Assembly (NCBI GenBank): GCA_961205875.1
Contig: OY540812.1
Span: 26,173,098 to 26,237,097 of the forward strand
Direction of reading: 5' to 3'
Length of the DNA: 64,000 nt
Origin: Sialis fuliginosa
Lineage: Eukaryota; Arthropoda; Insecta; Megaloptera; Sialidae
A model generated the notes under the pieces. The model was not told the origin of the DNA. It saw only the letters and a list, made by a program, of their open reading frames with translations, and made no database searches. Below are positions 45,058 to 55,594 of the stretch, piece after piece. Positions within the stretch are counted from its first letter, which is position 1, and each line of letters opens with the position of its first letter. The translations under genes and the position numbers were made by a program.

Positions 45058-48000
45058 ACTTAGACAGTAAACTAATAACAAAACTACCATATATTCATAT
45101 TTCTAATTCAAACGGTCCTCCATTAAAATTTTTGATTGATACAGGAAGCTGTACATCATTCATTAACCCAAAATTAATTTCTGAAAAATATATTTACACA
45201 GTTAAACCAATAACTATAACAACCGTATTCATTTCAAAACAAATAGACAAACAAACAACAATTGACAATTTAATAGAATTACAAAATGAAAAACCATTAA
45301 ATTTTTATCTTTTTAATTTTCATTCATATTTTGACGGACTAATAGGTTCAGACATATTAAGACAAATAAAAGCTCATATTGACTATGGCAACCAAAAACT
45401 AATAACAGACAAAGTTTGTATACCTATTCTTTACAAACCAAATCACACAACAGGGATATTAGAAATAAATCCGCGCAGTAAGTTAACAATTAACGCACCT
45501 GTAGACATAGAAAACGGAGATATTTTTATACCCAAAACTAATATACAACCAAATTTATTTGTCAACGAAGGCATTTATAAATCTAAAAATTGGCAATCTA
45601 GAATTGAGATTGTAAATTTAAATGAAACCTCAAAAACTTTCATGTTAGAACAACCTATTAAATGTAATCATTTAGAAAATTGCCAACAAATAAATAATTT
45701 TGACATAAATTACACTAATAACGTATCAGACTCATCAGAAATTGAATCATTAATTCGCATTAATCATTTAAATTCAGAAGAGAAAAAAGCTATAGTACAC
45801 ATTTGTCAAAAATTTGATGATATCTTCTTCAAAGAAGGACAAGACCTATCTTTTACCAATCAAATTAAACATGAAATTAAAACTACTGACGACACTCCAA
45901 TTTATACCAAGTCTTACCGATACCCGGAAATTCATAAGAACGAAGTACGTAGTCAGATAGATAAATTATTAAAACAAGGAATTATTAGACCCAGTTTTTC
46001 TCCATGGTCTTCACCAATTTGGATTGTTCCAAAAAAATTAGACGCAAGCGGTATACGTAAATGGCGTTTAGTTGTAGACTATAGGAAATTAAATGAGAAA
46101 ACAATAGACGATCGCTATCCTTTACCTAATATAACGGAAATCTTAGATAAGTTAGGAAAATGTATCTATTTTAGTACACTTGACTTAGCCTCAGGGTTCC
46201 ACCAAATAGAAGTACATTCTAAAGACATTTCAAAAACAGCTTTTACAGTAGATCACGGTCATTACGAATACGTTCGGATGCCATTCGGATTAAAGAACGC
46301 ACCTAGTACATTCCAACGAGTAATGGACCATGTATTACGTGAATTACAAGGAAAAATCTGTCTTGTATACATGGATGACATAATTGTATTTTCTACTTCC
46401 CTCCAAGAACATATCGAAAACCTTAATAAAATATTTGAAAAGTTAAGATCAGCAAATCTAAAAATTCAGCTAGACAAGTCGGAATTTTTACATAAAGAAG
46501 TGGCATTTCTAGGACATGTAGTAACGAGAGACGGTGTAAAACCAAACCCTGATAAAATTTCTGCTATAAAAAAATTTCCCATCCCAAAAACAGAAAAACA
46601 AATAAAATCTTTTCTAGGACTCTTAGGTTACTATAGAAAATTTATAAAAGACTTTTCCAAACTGACAAAACCACTAACAGAATGTTTGCGTAAAGACAAA
46701 CAAATTGTATTAGACGATAGATACAAACAATGTTTTGAGAATTGTAAACAATTACTTTGCAATGATCCAATTTTACAATACCCTGATTTTAGTAAAGAAT
46801 TCAATTTGACAACAGATGCTAGTAATTTCGCGTTGGGCGGAATTTTGTCCCAAGGTCCTATTGGATCTGATAAACCAATATGCTATGCGAGTAGAACACT
46901 AACAAAAACAGAACAAAATTATTCAACAATAGAAAAAGAACTTTTAGCAATTGTTTGGGCAACCAAATATTTCAGACCTTATCTATTCGGTCGAAAATTT
47001 AAAATAATCACAGATCACAAACCTCTCACTTGGCTTTTCAGTTTGAAGGAACCAAATTCAAAATTGGTCCGCTGGCGGTTGAAACTCCAAGAATTCGAAT
47101 TTGAAATTTTATATAAATCTGGAAAACTAAATCTAAACGCAGATGCACTTTCTAGAATCGAAATTAATTTACATAGTTGTAGCTCCGGAAGTTCTTTAAG
47201 CAACAATGTAGATGATTTAGATAAATTAACGGATAGTAACACAATTCACTCTGCTCAAGAAAATTTAAATAACGATATACCTATCACCGAAAAATGTATA
47301 AATGACTTTAAAGAACAAATAATATTCACTCTAAAAGAACAATCACAAAAAATGACTTATAAAGTTTTATTTAAAACGAAACGTAGACGAACATTTTATC
47401 AAAAAGACTTTAGTGAACAAGACATAGTAAACATTTTTAAACAATATGTTAGACCAAACCGATTATTTTGTATTTTTACAGATGACAATACATTTAAAAT
47501 GGTACAAACCGTTTATGATAAATTTTTCAGTAACGGACGTTTTAAAATTGTTAGAAGTACAAAATTATTAGAAGACATTACCGAACGAGACTTACAAGAT
47601 AATATTATATCTGAATATCACGAAAATTCAAATCATCGCGGAATTAGCGAAACATTTGAACATCTAAAACGGCAATATTATTTTGATAATATGAATCAGA
47701 AAATAACTAAGATTATAAATAATTGCGAAACTTGTCAAAAATTAAAGTACGAAAGACATCCACCAAAAATAAAATTTGAAATATCAGAGACCCCACGTGC
47801 ACCTCTTGAAATATTAAATATAGACATATTCAATATTCACAAGAAAAATATATTAACAATAATAGACAAATTTACTAAATTTGCCTCAGCATTCATTATA
47901 GAACAAAGAACAAGTTTAAATGTAGTTAAATCATTAACTCATTTCTTTTCGCAACACGGTCTTCCTAAATTAATTATAAATGACCCAGGTTTAGAATTTA

Positions 48001-48638
48001 CTGCTTCTATCTATAAAGATTTTCTTAAACAATATAATATTAAACAACATGAGACTACCGCAAAAAGTTCAACTGGTAACTCAGACGTAGAACGATTTCA
48101 TTCTACGATAACAGAAATCTATAGGATAATATTTCATAAAGATAAAACAAAATTACCTACAGATATTTTGAATGAATGTTTAATAACTTATAACAATTCA
48201 ATTCATAGCACAATTAAACTAACACCATTCGAAGCGTTAAAAGGTCATATTAATAATTATAATGATTTAAATATAACCAATAATATAACAAACCCACACG
48301 ATTATTTAAATGATTTAAAAACCAAGTACGAAAATATAAAACAAATTATTCATGACAGACAACATAATAAAAAATTGAAAACAATTGAAAAACTAAATAA
48401 AAATTTAGAAACCCCATCAAAATTAAAACCTGATGACGTAGTATATGAAAGAGATAATAAAAGAGAAAAATTAGCTCCTTTATATCAACAACATATAGTT
48501 TCAAAAAATAAAAATGTTACAGCTCAAACTTTAACTCGTAAAGTTCATAAACGTAAGTTAAAACCAAAACGTAAATTTCAGGTTAATGCTGCAAATCGCA
48601 GGCAGTCAACGGATGGAAATCCACAAAACAACAATTAG
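45012..48638 (+). CDS. pol: Pol polyprotein: protease, reverse transcriptase, RNase H, integrase
   Basis: Open from 45012 (after a TGA) to TAA at 48636-48638, about 1208 codons, in the -1 frame to gag, so it is made as Gag-Pol. The aspartic protease has LIDTGSC (Asp codon 45138). Reverse transcriptase follows with LKQGIIRPSFSPWSSPIW, LVVDYRKLN, LDLASGFHQ (Asp 46182), the YMDD catalytic box (46368-46379) and FLGHVV. RNase H has TTDAS (Asp 46815), EKELLAIVWA and TDHKPL. Integrase has an H-x4-H (EYHENSNH) and CETC zinc pair, then Asp 47823, Asp 47982 (NDPGLEF) and Glu 48090 (SDVERFH), the DDE triad. The C-terminal tail is basic and there is no chromodomain. No stop or frameshift is seen, so all catalytic residues needed for copying and insertion are present. 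Confidence 0.96.
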   Translation, partial: RKFSENSLTPAVGFLNLDSKLITKLPYIHISNSNGPPLKFLIDTGSCTSFINPKLISEKYIYTVKPITITTVFISKQIDKQTTIDNLIELQNEKPLNFYLFNFHSYFDGLIGSDILRQIKAHIDYGNQKLITDKVCIPILYKPNHTTGILEINPRSKLTINAPVDIENGDIFIPKTNIQPNLFVNEGIYKSKNWQSRIEIVNLNETSKTFMLEQPIKCNHLENCQQINNFDINYTNNVSDSSEIESLIRINHLNSEEKKAIVHICQKFDDIFFKEGQDLSFTNQIKHEIKTTDDTPIYTKSYRYPEIHKNEVRSQIDKLLKQGIIRPSFSPWSSPIWIVPKKLDASGIRKWRLVVDYRKLNEKTIDDRYPLPNITEILDKLGKCIYFSTLDLASGFHQIEVHSKDISKTAFTVDHGHYEYVRMPFGLKNAPSTFQRVMDHVLRELQGKICLVYMDDIIVFSTSLQEHIENLNKIFEKLRSANLKIQLDKSEFLHKEVAFLGHVVTRDGVKPNPDKISAIKKFPIPKTEKQIKSFLGLLGYYRKFIKDFSKLTKPLTECLRKDKQIVLDDRYKQCFENCKQLLCNDPILQYPDFSKEFNLTTDASNFALGGILSQGPIGSDKPICYASRTLTKTEQNYSTIEKELLAIVWATKYFRPYLFGRKFKIITDHKPLTWLFSLKEPNSKLVRWRLKLQEFEFEILYKSGKLNLNADALSRIEINLHSCSSGSSLSNNVDDLDKLTDSNTIHSAQENLNNDIPITEKCINDFKEQIIFTLKEQSQKMTYKVLFKTKRRRTFYQKDFSEQDIVNIFKQYVRPNRLFCIFTDDNTFKMVQTVYDKFFSNGRFKIVRSTKLLEDITERDLQDNIISEYHENSNHRGISETFEHLKRQYYFDNMNQKITKIINNCETCQKLKYERHPPKIKFEISETPRAPLEILNIDIFNIHKKNILTIIDKFTKFASAFIIEQRTSLNVVKSLTHFFSQHGLPKLIINDPGLEFTASIYKDFLKQYNIKQHETTAKSSTGNSDVERFHSTITEIYRIIFHKDKTKLPTDILNECLITYNNSIHSTIKLTPFEALKGHINNYNDLNITNNITNPHDYLNDLKTKYENIKQIIHDRQHNKKLKTIEKLNKNLETPSKLKPDDVVYERDNKREKLAPLYQQHIVSKNKNVTAQTLTRKVHKRKLKPKRKFQVNAANRRQSTDGNPQNNN
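45015..45021 (+). promoter_or_regulatory. -1 ribosomal frameshift site, AAATTTT
   Basis: In the gag frame this reads A_AAT_TTT, a classic X_XXY_YYZ heptamer. It lies inside the 45012-45057 overlap of gag and pol, and pol is in the -1 frame. No downstream pseudoknot could be confirmed by eye. Confidence 0.72.
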
Positions 48639-48709
48639 CCATTGAAAAGTATTTTGATCATTTCCGAAACGAACTATTAAATAAAGTAAATTTTGTAGAA
48701 ACACAAGTT

Positions 48710-49753
48710 ATGTATAATCAATATATTGATAAAATTATTTACAATATAGATCTACTTACTATACATCTTAAAGATATAAGTGAATCTATAGTTTTAGCCA
48801 AACTCAATGTAATTCCTAAACAAATATTACATCCGGCGGAATTAAAACAAATCTATCAATATTTTAACAATCAAAATATCAATTTAGTTTCTAGTGAACA
48901 TATATACGAATTATTAGAACTACAAGCATATTACAATCAAACAAATATCATATTTGTAATATTAATTCCTAATTTCCTTAATGAACAATTTAATTATTAT
49001 CATATTAGAAACCTACCTATAAACAATACTTATACAATTAAAATTCCTACTCCTTATATTATCTTGAACGAGATAAGCTATCAGTATATGACGAAACCAT
49101 GTAACCTTATAGAGAATCAATATTTCTGTGAAAGTAAACATCTTAAATCGTTAGAAAATGAACATTGCATTACAAAACTAATACAGAAATCAACAGCTAA
49201 CTGTTCTCTGATCGAAACCGAAGATGTGGAATTTATAGAAACAATCGAACAAAACTATTTACTGATTGCAACACAGCACCCCCAAGAAATTCAAACGACA
49301 TGTGAAATGGAACAAAAGACCATCATAGGAAATTTATTAATACATTTCCAAAACTGCAGTATAGAAATTAACAACATAAAATATACAAGCAAATCAACAC
49401 TTTCGTGGGACGACATTTTTATCATACCTACTGTTTTTTCGCAACTTCAAGTAAGAAATATTTCCAAAACTCTAACTCTACAAAAACTTAACGATTTTCA
49501 TCAACAAACAAGAAAAGCAATAGAGTTGTTAGAAGTCAGAGAAAATAAAATGAATTATTCTACATACACTATAATTGGGATACTTATTACAATAATAATC
49601 ACTACAATTATTATTCGAAGAAAACGTAAAACCAAAAATGAAGAAACGAAAAATGAAAATTGTGCACCAGTCAGCTATAATGCTTCCACATCGCCTAAAG
49701 TTCAATTTCATTGGCCGATGTCTCAGACTTTGGTGGGAGGAGTCATGAAATGA
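48710..49753 (+). CDS. env: Env-like glycoprotein, C-terminal portion, retrotransposon third frame
   Basis: From ATG 48710 the frame has 347 codons; it is open upstream to 48587, overlapping the pol end, where a spliced start is expected. Errantivirus Env is a membrane glycoprotein related to baculovirus fusion proteins and usually exceeds 450 residues, with a signal peptide, a furin-type site and a C-terminal anchor. Here the ectodomain has several N-x-S/T sites (NQT, NNT, NCS, NIS, NYS), spaced Cys residues, a transmembrane segment (about 49565-49615; IIGILITIIITTIII) and a basic cytoplasmic stop (RRKRK). No signal peptide, basic cleavage site or fusion-peptide-like segment is seen in front, so the N-terminal part appears lost. 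The stop lies 13 bases into the 3' LTR. Confidence 0.82.
   Translation: MYNQYIDKIIYNIDLLTIHLKDISESIVLAKLNVIPKQILHPAELKQIYQYFNNQNINLVSSEHIYELLELQAYYNQTNIIFVILIPNFLNEQFNYYHIRNLPINNTYTIKIPTPYIILNEISYQYMTKPCNLIENQYFCESKHLKSLENEHCITKLIQKSTANCSLIETEDVEFIETIEQNYLLIATQHPQEIQTTCEMEQKTIIGNLLIHFQNCSIEINNIKYTSKSTLSWDDIFIIPTVFSQLQVRNISKTLTLQKLNDFHQQTRKAIELLEVRENKMNYSTYTIIGILITIIITTIIIRRKRKTKNEETKNENCAPVSYNASTSPKVQFHWPMSQTLVGGVMK
49732..49740 (+). promoter_or_regulatory. Polypurine tract
   Basis: GGTGGGAGG directly before the 3' LTR; primes plus-strand synthesis. It is short and interrupted by a T, and also forms part of the env coding sequence. Confidence 0.75.
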
Positions 49754-50089
49754 ACTATCTATTATATAAGATAAACATATATTTCAATAACCAATAGTTT
49801 AAGATATTATATTGTATTGTACTTAATTTAATTATGAATAACTATTTAATCATATGTATAACACTTAGGAATTTAACACATTTTTATCATCGCCTTATCC
49901 GGCGTATAAACGTATTATATTACATTCAGAGAATTATAGAAAATGATGACGGAGTAAAATCATACAAACTGTTATCCTCTTCTATAAGACTTATTCTCAA
50001 GTATACCATCTAGCTATAAGCATTATATAGAATTATAACAAATAAAGATTTTTTTTAAAAAGGATATTTTTTCAATGAAAAACATAATT
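49741..50089 (+). repeat. 3' LTR (349 bp)
   Basis: Same length and apparently the same sequence as 42819-43167. The AATAAA at 50041-50046 would direct polyadenylation. The first 13 bases carry the end of env. Confidence 0.95.
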
Positions 50090-50093
50090 CACG
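50090..50093. repeat. Target site duplication, right copy (CACG)
   Basis: Matches 42815-42818. Confidence 0.88.
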
Positions 50094-50120
50094 CATTAAT
50101 TTTCTCTTGAATAAATTCTG
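50094..50120. mobile_element. Palindromic element, right tip
   Basis: ATTAATTTTCTCTTGAATAA followed by ATTCTG is the inverse of 42639-42665 (CAGAATTTATTCAATAG...), with one change. It completes the element split by the retrotransposon. Confidence 0.8.
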
Positions 50121-52110
50121 ACCTTAGACAAGGAAAGATAAAGGACAAATAACACATTACCTAGCGTTATTACCATATCGCACCACGAGTCATTGGCGTA
50201 TCATTCAGATTTTAAAATAAATATCAATTGTTTTGAATTATAAAATTAATTAATAATAAATGTTTTATATTGTCTTTAAAAGTATTTTAATGATAATTGA
50301 TTAACAGAGAAATGTCTATTTGGAACTATCATCTCTCATACATACTCAATTTTATTATAATTTGAAGCATATTTGCATATTATATATTTTTAACTGACGC
50401 CTCTAGGATAATATGCATGGAAATGATGATTGTAACATTTGAGAAAAGATGGTTGTTATGTATCCATAGTCTTCCCTAATCTAAGATTCTGATGGTTACA
50501 CACATATGTAACATAATATCTTTTACTTACTTACTTTATTTATAAAAACTACTATAGCAAAACTAATTTCAGATCACGTTCATTTCTTATAATGGCCGTT
50601 GTATTACATATAAATAATTGGCCCAAAATTAAATCAAATGCTGAAAAGACTAAAGAGACAAAACAACAACATTGTATTTTTTGACAAAATACCAACAAAC
50701 CCTGTACATTTTTAAATACGAAGTGCTTTTAAAACACCTGTTTTGCTTTTTTAGTCAAAAAGCTATCTGCGAGGTGTCAAATGAATTTGGTCTGGATTTT
50801 AGATCAGTGGTAATAAATATATAATAATGTAAAGTTGCTCTCTTTTCTATTGTAAACATATTGTACGCCAATCACAATTTAGATCACTGATTTCTCTTAA
50901 TATATATATGTGCTAATTCATTCATAAATACCATACAACTGTCATTTAAATTTAATATTATATAGAGTTTAGTTTCGTTTTAGATAAACTCTAGACTGAA
51001 TTCTTTATAATACCAGGCATAAATGTTTCAAAAAACGAGTAATTTAAAAATTGATTTTTAATTTCAAACAATACATCTTTATTCAGTACCGGTTTTAGTG
51101 AGTCTCGCGTCCTAGATTTTTTTCGACCCTCCCCTCCTCTCCTAGGAACGATACTACTAATAACAATACAATTCCTGATCTTTTTTTAAGAAAACCGGTA
51201 GATTACCTAACCGTTTCCAAATTACAATATTTGTTAATTTTTATTAAAAATTAATAATTTTTATTAAAATTCAAGTTAATTTTTGTTCGTGTATACTTGT
51301 ATAGTATAAAAGTAATATCTTTGTATTATTTACAAAAAAAGAAAAACTTAAAATCAATTTCAGGTTAGGTACTTTTTCAATAAACGTTTCAATCCACAGC
51401 AACATGATTGAAATAGACAGGAAATGCCCTACGATGATAGAAGCAAAATTTAATTTGTCGACGAACCGCTTCGCTCGTCCCCCAGCTGTCTGCGAGACTC
51501 GAACCCTTGGGCTCTAGCGAGGCACAAACACACATTCCGACATGACAACACCGGATATTATTATAGCGATGACTTTTAGCTTATTTTCACTGCACTTGTT
51601 TATTTTCACGTATATTATTATATCATATTTTGTGAAATCGTCTGTAAAATTTATACTTTTTTAATTTTAATTATATTGATGATAATTCTTTAAGATTTAA
51701 AGCTTATTGTGGACGATATTGTTTTTTTTATTTTTAAATAATTATAAACAGAGAGTGAAATGATAATTATCTTGATTAATATTCTTCGATAATAGCTTGA
51801 TAGTAAAAATATTTTTTTAAACAAATGCTTCAATTATTGCACTCCAGCACTGCAAAAATCTTTTTTTTTTTTACTTGAATATACTCGGGGTTGGACTTTT
51901 TTGCAACTAACCTTCTTCAGATAATATTCGGACGTTGTTCTTAAGCGGTTAATTCTATTAACAGTGAAAAACGAGGAATTCATAGCACCCTAAATACGTA
52001 AAAAAATATTATATCTTATCAGCTATTGCGACATTTCCTAATCGTCTGTTTGACATTAGGTAGGAAATCATCTTTTTGAATTTTATATTTCAGTAATCAG
52101 GCCACTTTTT
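50121..52110. other. AT-rich spacer with repeat fragments
   Basis: No gene recognised. TTCTTTATAATACCAGG (about 51001-51017) is an end of the 19163-type element. CAGTACCGGTTTTAGTGAG (about 51086) is a CAGTGCCGG-type hAT end. On the minus strand GGTTCGAGTCT at 51505-51495, inside a less AT-rich stretch (51455-51545), resembles a tRNA B-box and suggests a SINE remnant. Confidence 0.4.
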
Positions 52111-52112
52111 TA

Positions 52113-53940
52113 AGGGTCATCTATAAATTACGTCACACGTTAAGGGAGGGGGAGGTCTACAAAGTGTGACGTCACATATAAAAAATCAAAACATTGAATT
52201 TTATATGAATTCTAAGAGCAAAAATGTGAGAAAAAATTAATATGTTAGTAACTCGAGATCTGTGAAGAGTTATTGAGAAAATTTCAAATGTGCATAGAAA
52301 AATTTCATATTAATAAAAATAATAAAATGAAAAAAATTGATTTTGAGTACACGGAGAGAAAAATCTTAGAAAAATTACTGTGCTCTGCACTATAAACGAT
52401 GTGCGAAAGTCGAATATGGTCAATTTTATACGGTAAAATAAGAAAAATTAAAATTCATAATATAAAAAGTAAAGGACACAATATTATTTTTTAAAATACA
52501 GGTCAGCGAAATTTATAAAACAGCACAGTAAAAAGTTCCTATCTCGACAAATTTGTATTTTTTAATTGTTTTTCTTAAAAAAAATGCTATTTAAGTTGAT
52601 GTAAATTATTAGGCGGTCTGATAAATTTTACAATACTGACTTATAAAATTCAATGATATTTCAAAGATATCTGGCAAAAGCAGAAAGAAAGAAAAAGACA
52701 GAAGATACCAATTATGTTGAAAACACAAAAACTAAAAATGTGATATCTCATTAACTGTTTATCGTGGAGATGTATGTATGGTTTTATTTTGTTTGTAAAA
52801 CGATTCTCTAAAAATCATACGCATCATGTCTAGATCTCAGATTTATGGTTTTCGATATATCTTAATAGAAAGTTAGGATATAAAGCAAATTTTACTATCA
52901 GCATAAACAAGGTAGTAAGGTTCGAGTACAGTCGGCTATTTTCGATTTCCGACGGCGTATAAGCTGACAGTTACATACTTGTATTGGAATGTATATTTGT
53001 TTTAAAAGTACATATTGTAATTGTGTAGTGTTTTCTATTTTAAAGATATTTTTCTATGTTATCGTGATTTTAAAGTATTATATTTTAATTTATATTAAAA
53101 AGTGTTGTGAATAATATTAAAGCGGGAAATGTAGCATATTTAGATTCAAAATGGCTATGATTCTTTTTATTTTATTAAAATTATTGTTTTGTGCGAATTT
53201 TAAATGAAAGTGGGTGATAAATGTTTTACAATAATGTTTTGTTCGGTTTTAATGTGTTATTAATTTTTAGAAGTTTTATTTGTAAAATAAGTTTTGACAG
53301 ATATAGGTTAGTTTAGATTTTAGATATTGAAAATACGTTATTTTATATTTAATTTGTTCTGTGAATCGGTCTCTTTGCACATGTATTGGTTGTCATATCT
53401 TTATGTAAATTGTTCTACAACTATATTTGTAAACTATTATTAATTGTAAAATTCAAAACAATGTATATTATATAAATAAATCGATAACTTTCTTAAAATG
53501 AAATTGCTTTTTATTGTTTTTACCTTTCTGTTTGAAAAAAAAAATAATAAGCTATAGAAATTTTACTGAATCGGTAAGGCAGTTTTCTGATACAGCATTC
53601 CAAATATTACCATGCTAGCACCGTAATTTTTACCGTGATAAAAAAAGCAATTTATATAATGTAAGCACTGATAATTTTTATATGGACGTATAAATATTTT
53701 TTACTTGTATCGTCGATTGCGCACGCATTATAAGAGAGCACTGTAATTTTTCTAAGATTTTCTGTATAAAAATTATCATGACTTTTCTCTCTGTGTACCT
53801 ACCAAATTATTGTTTCGAAATTTGTGTGATGTCACAACAAAGTCGGGGTCACACAAATGTGACAACCTGTGACAAGGCCCGGGGGGGTGGGGGGGTAAAA
53901 AACCATGAAATTTATGTGATGTAATTTATAGATGGTCCCT
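52113..53940. mobile_element. TA-flanked TIR element, 1.8 kb, with nested insertion
   Basis: Left AGGGTCATCTATAAATTAC and the inverse of right AGGGACCATCTATAAATTAC are close inverted ends, followed on both sides by GTCACA-type words and G-rich patches. TA flanks each end (52111-52112, 53941-53942). A separate 1.4-kb TIR element occupies 52351-53794, so the host element itself is only about 380 bp. No transposase frame. Confidence 0.72.
52351..53794. mobile_element. Nested TIR element with ACGGAGAGAAAA ends
   Basis: Left ACGGAGAGAAAAATCTTAG and right ...TTTTCTCTCTGT are inverted ends. Similarity continues inward with TTAGAAAAATTACTGTGCTC and its mirror. The flanks carry GTAC on both sides (a 4-bp target or part of the palindrome). 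The middle, 52915-53500, has a less AT-rich word (GATTTCCGACGGCGTATAAG) and an AATAAA at about 53475, so it may hold captured transcribed sequence, but no frame is recognised. Confidence 0.6.
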
Positions 53941-53964
53941 TATTGTGTGAATTCATTTGATTTT

Positions 53965-54068
53965 GATTTAATTAATAAGAAATAAAAAGAGTCAGGATAT
54001 AAAAGATGTATCATTTCGATTTAATTAATAAGAAATAAAAAGGGTCAGATTATCTTAAAGATGAAAAA
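53965..54068. repeat. Tandem duplication, period 53 bp
   Basis: GATTTAATTAATAAGAAATA followed by AAAAGAGTCAG begins at 53965 and recurs at 54018 with small changes. Confidence 0.75.
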
Positions 54069-55594
54069 TATGCTAAGTCCTTACTTTGATGAATTCTGAT
54101 AGGTATCCGATAGTATTTTTATTTTATAATTTCGCACCCCGATTATAAATAATTCTATGAAATTTAACATTTCCTAATTGTTATTTAATTATACTATAAA
54201 TATAATAATTGTAATAAAATATCAATGTTTCATAATTAACACTTATCAATCTTTATTAATTAATTCGTTTACATTGGTATTGTTCAATCAAAAAATCGTT
54301 ATAACTAAATGTGGAGATTAAATTAATATAAAATATTTACGAGTGTATACAAGTAGTAATTGACATTCTGTCATAACATTATTTAAGACGTAAAATATCG
54401 AAAATTGAGTTATATTAAAGGTTAACAATATTGTATGCAATAAAATATTTTTACTACTAATATTATTTTCTAAATGTGAATGTAATAATAAAAAACACAA
54501 GAACATTTTGCAGATTTTAAATGACGTTTATTGATTTTACATCTAAACCATTTTTACTAAATACAACTTGATACAGCGGTTCGAAAACTTCATAATAAAA
54601 GTTACTCATAATGAGTTACGAAGTCAGAATGATAATACTGCAGAGTTGGAATGTGAGATACAAAAAGGTTTTTACTTCCATGTTTCGAAGGAAATGGACG
54701 TATTGTACAAACCAAAAAGAATACTAAAATTTTTTTTTGTTCACGATATCTTCTGTAAAAATGCACCGATGTGAATTTTTTGAAAAAATGTTAGACTCCA
54801 GACAAATCGATAACGATGTTAATCGGATTTTGGAAATATTCGAAATTTTGTACCTACATATTATCGTCTAAGAAGTTGCAAGGCGTTTCTTTCAAATTAT
54901 GATAAGATTTGATAAGGAATACTCTATATTTTTATACGTACCATTTCAGGGATAAAAATCACTGTTATTGACATTAGAAAATTAATAATTTATATAAAAA
55001 TATATAAAAAAGAACATGGAAGTCGTTTTATGTATGGTTCTCCTTCTCCATAACGTTTTTTGTTAATAGTGGTAAATATACGAAATATTAAATTATTTTT
55101 TTTGTAAGAACAATTCCTACTTTATTTATATTTTTCTATTCAAATTACAATAACCGATAAATAAAAATTGGATTTCGCTATACAACCCTTCTATGGCAGT
55201 TTCCAAACACCTAAACTAGGATAACCTTCAGTCCAAATATTATTAACACCTATATCGAATATCAAATTGTGGTTTAGAAATTACATTTATAGATACATAC
55301 TTATACATAAGTGTATAAATAATAATACATATGTTGCATGCGAGTGTATGTTTGTTAAATATATCGGCCTACTAAGATACTTATCCCACGTGAACACAGA
55401 GATGCAGTAATAGCATATAATTAAAGTAATGTAAATTTTATGAAATCTCGCTCGAAGTTGTTCCATCTGTAACAAGTGAGACTGGAACAAAATCCCGATA
55501 CATTATAATCACGACAATTGAAAATATAAGAGTAAACTAAATTAATTAGTAAACTATTTAACGTTATTGTAATCTGTATATGTAGATATAATAA
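54069..55594. other. AT-rich spacer
   Basis: No gene recognised. A 68-codon open frame at 54568-54774 (+) has mixed composition but no known domain and starts at a non-ATG codon. Confidence 0.4.

Larger units (their letters stand above)
42819..50089 (+). mobile_element. Complete errantivirus-type Ty3/gypsy LTR retrotransposon
   Basis: A 7271-bp element with two 349-bp LTRs that look identical base for base, a 4-bp CACG target duplication (42815-42818, 50090-50093), a tRNA-Ser-like primer site, gag, pol and env frames in the standard order and a polypurine tract. LTRs begin AGT and end ATT, as in the gypsy/17.6/297/ZAM group of insect endogenous retroviruses (errantiviruses), rather than TG...CA. 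gag and pol are open; env looks N-terminally shortened. Identical LTRs imply recent insertion, because both are copied from one template and then diverge. It lies within an older palindromic element. Confidence 0.97.

Noticed and set aside
45132-45134. Pol starting at 45132
   Set aside because: That codon is TTG and lies within the protease just before DTG; the frame is open back to 45012 and the slippery site explains expression.
47015-47242. Minus-strand frame under pol
   Set aside because: Antisense shadow of the RNase H/connection region.
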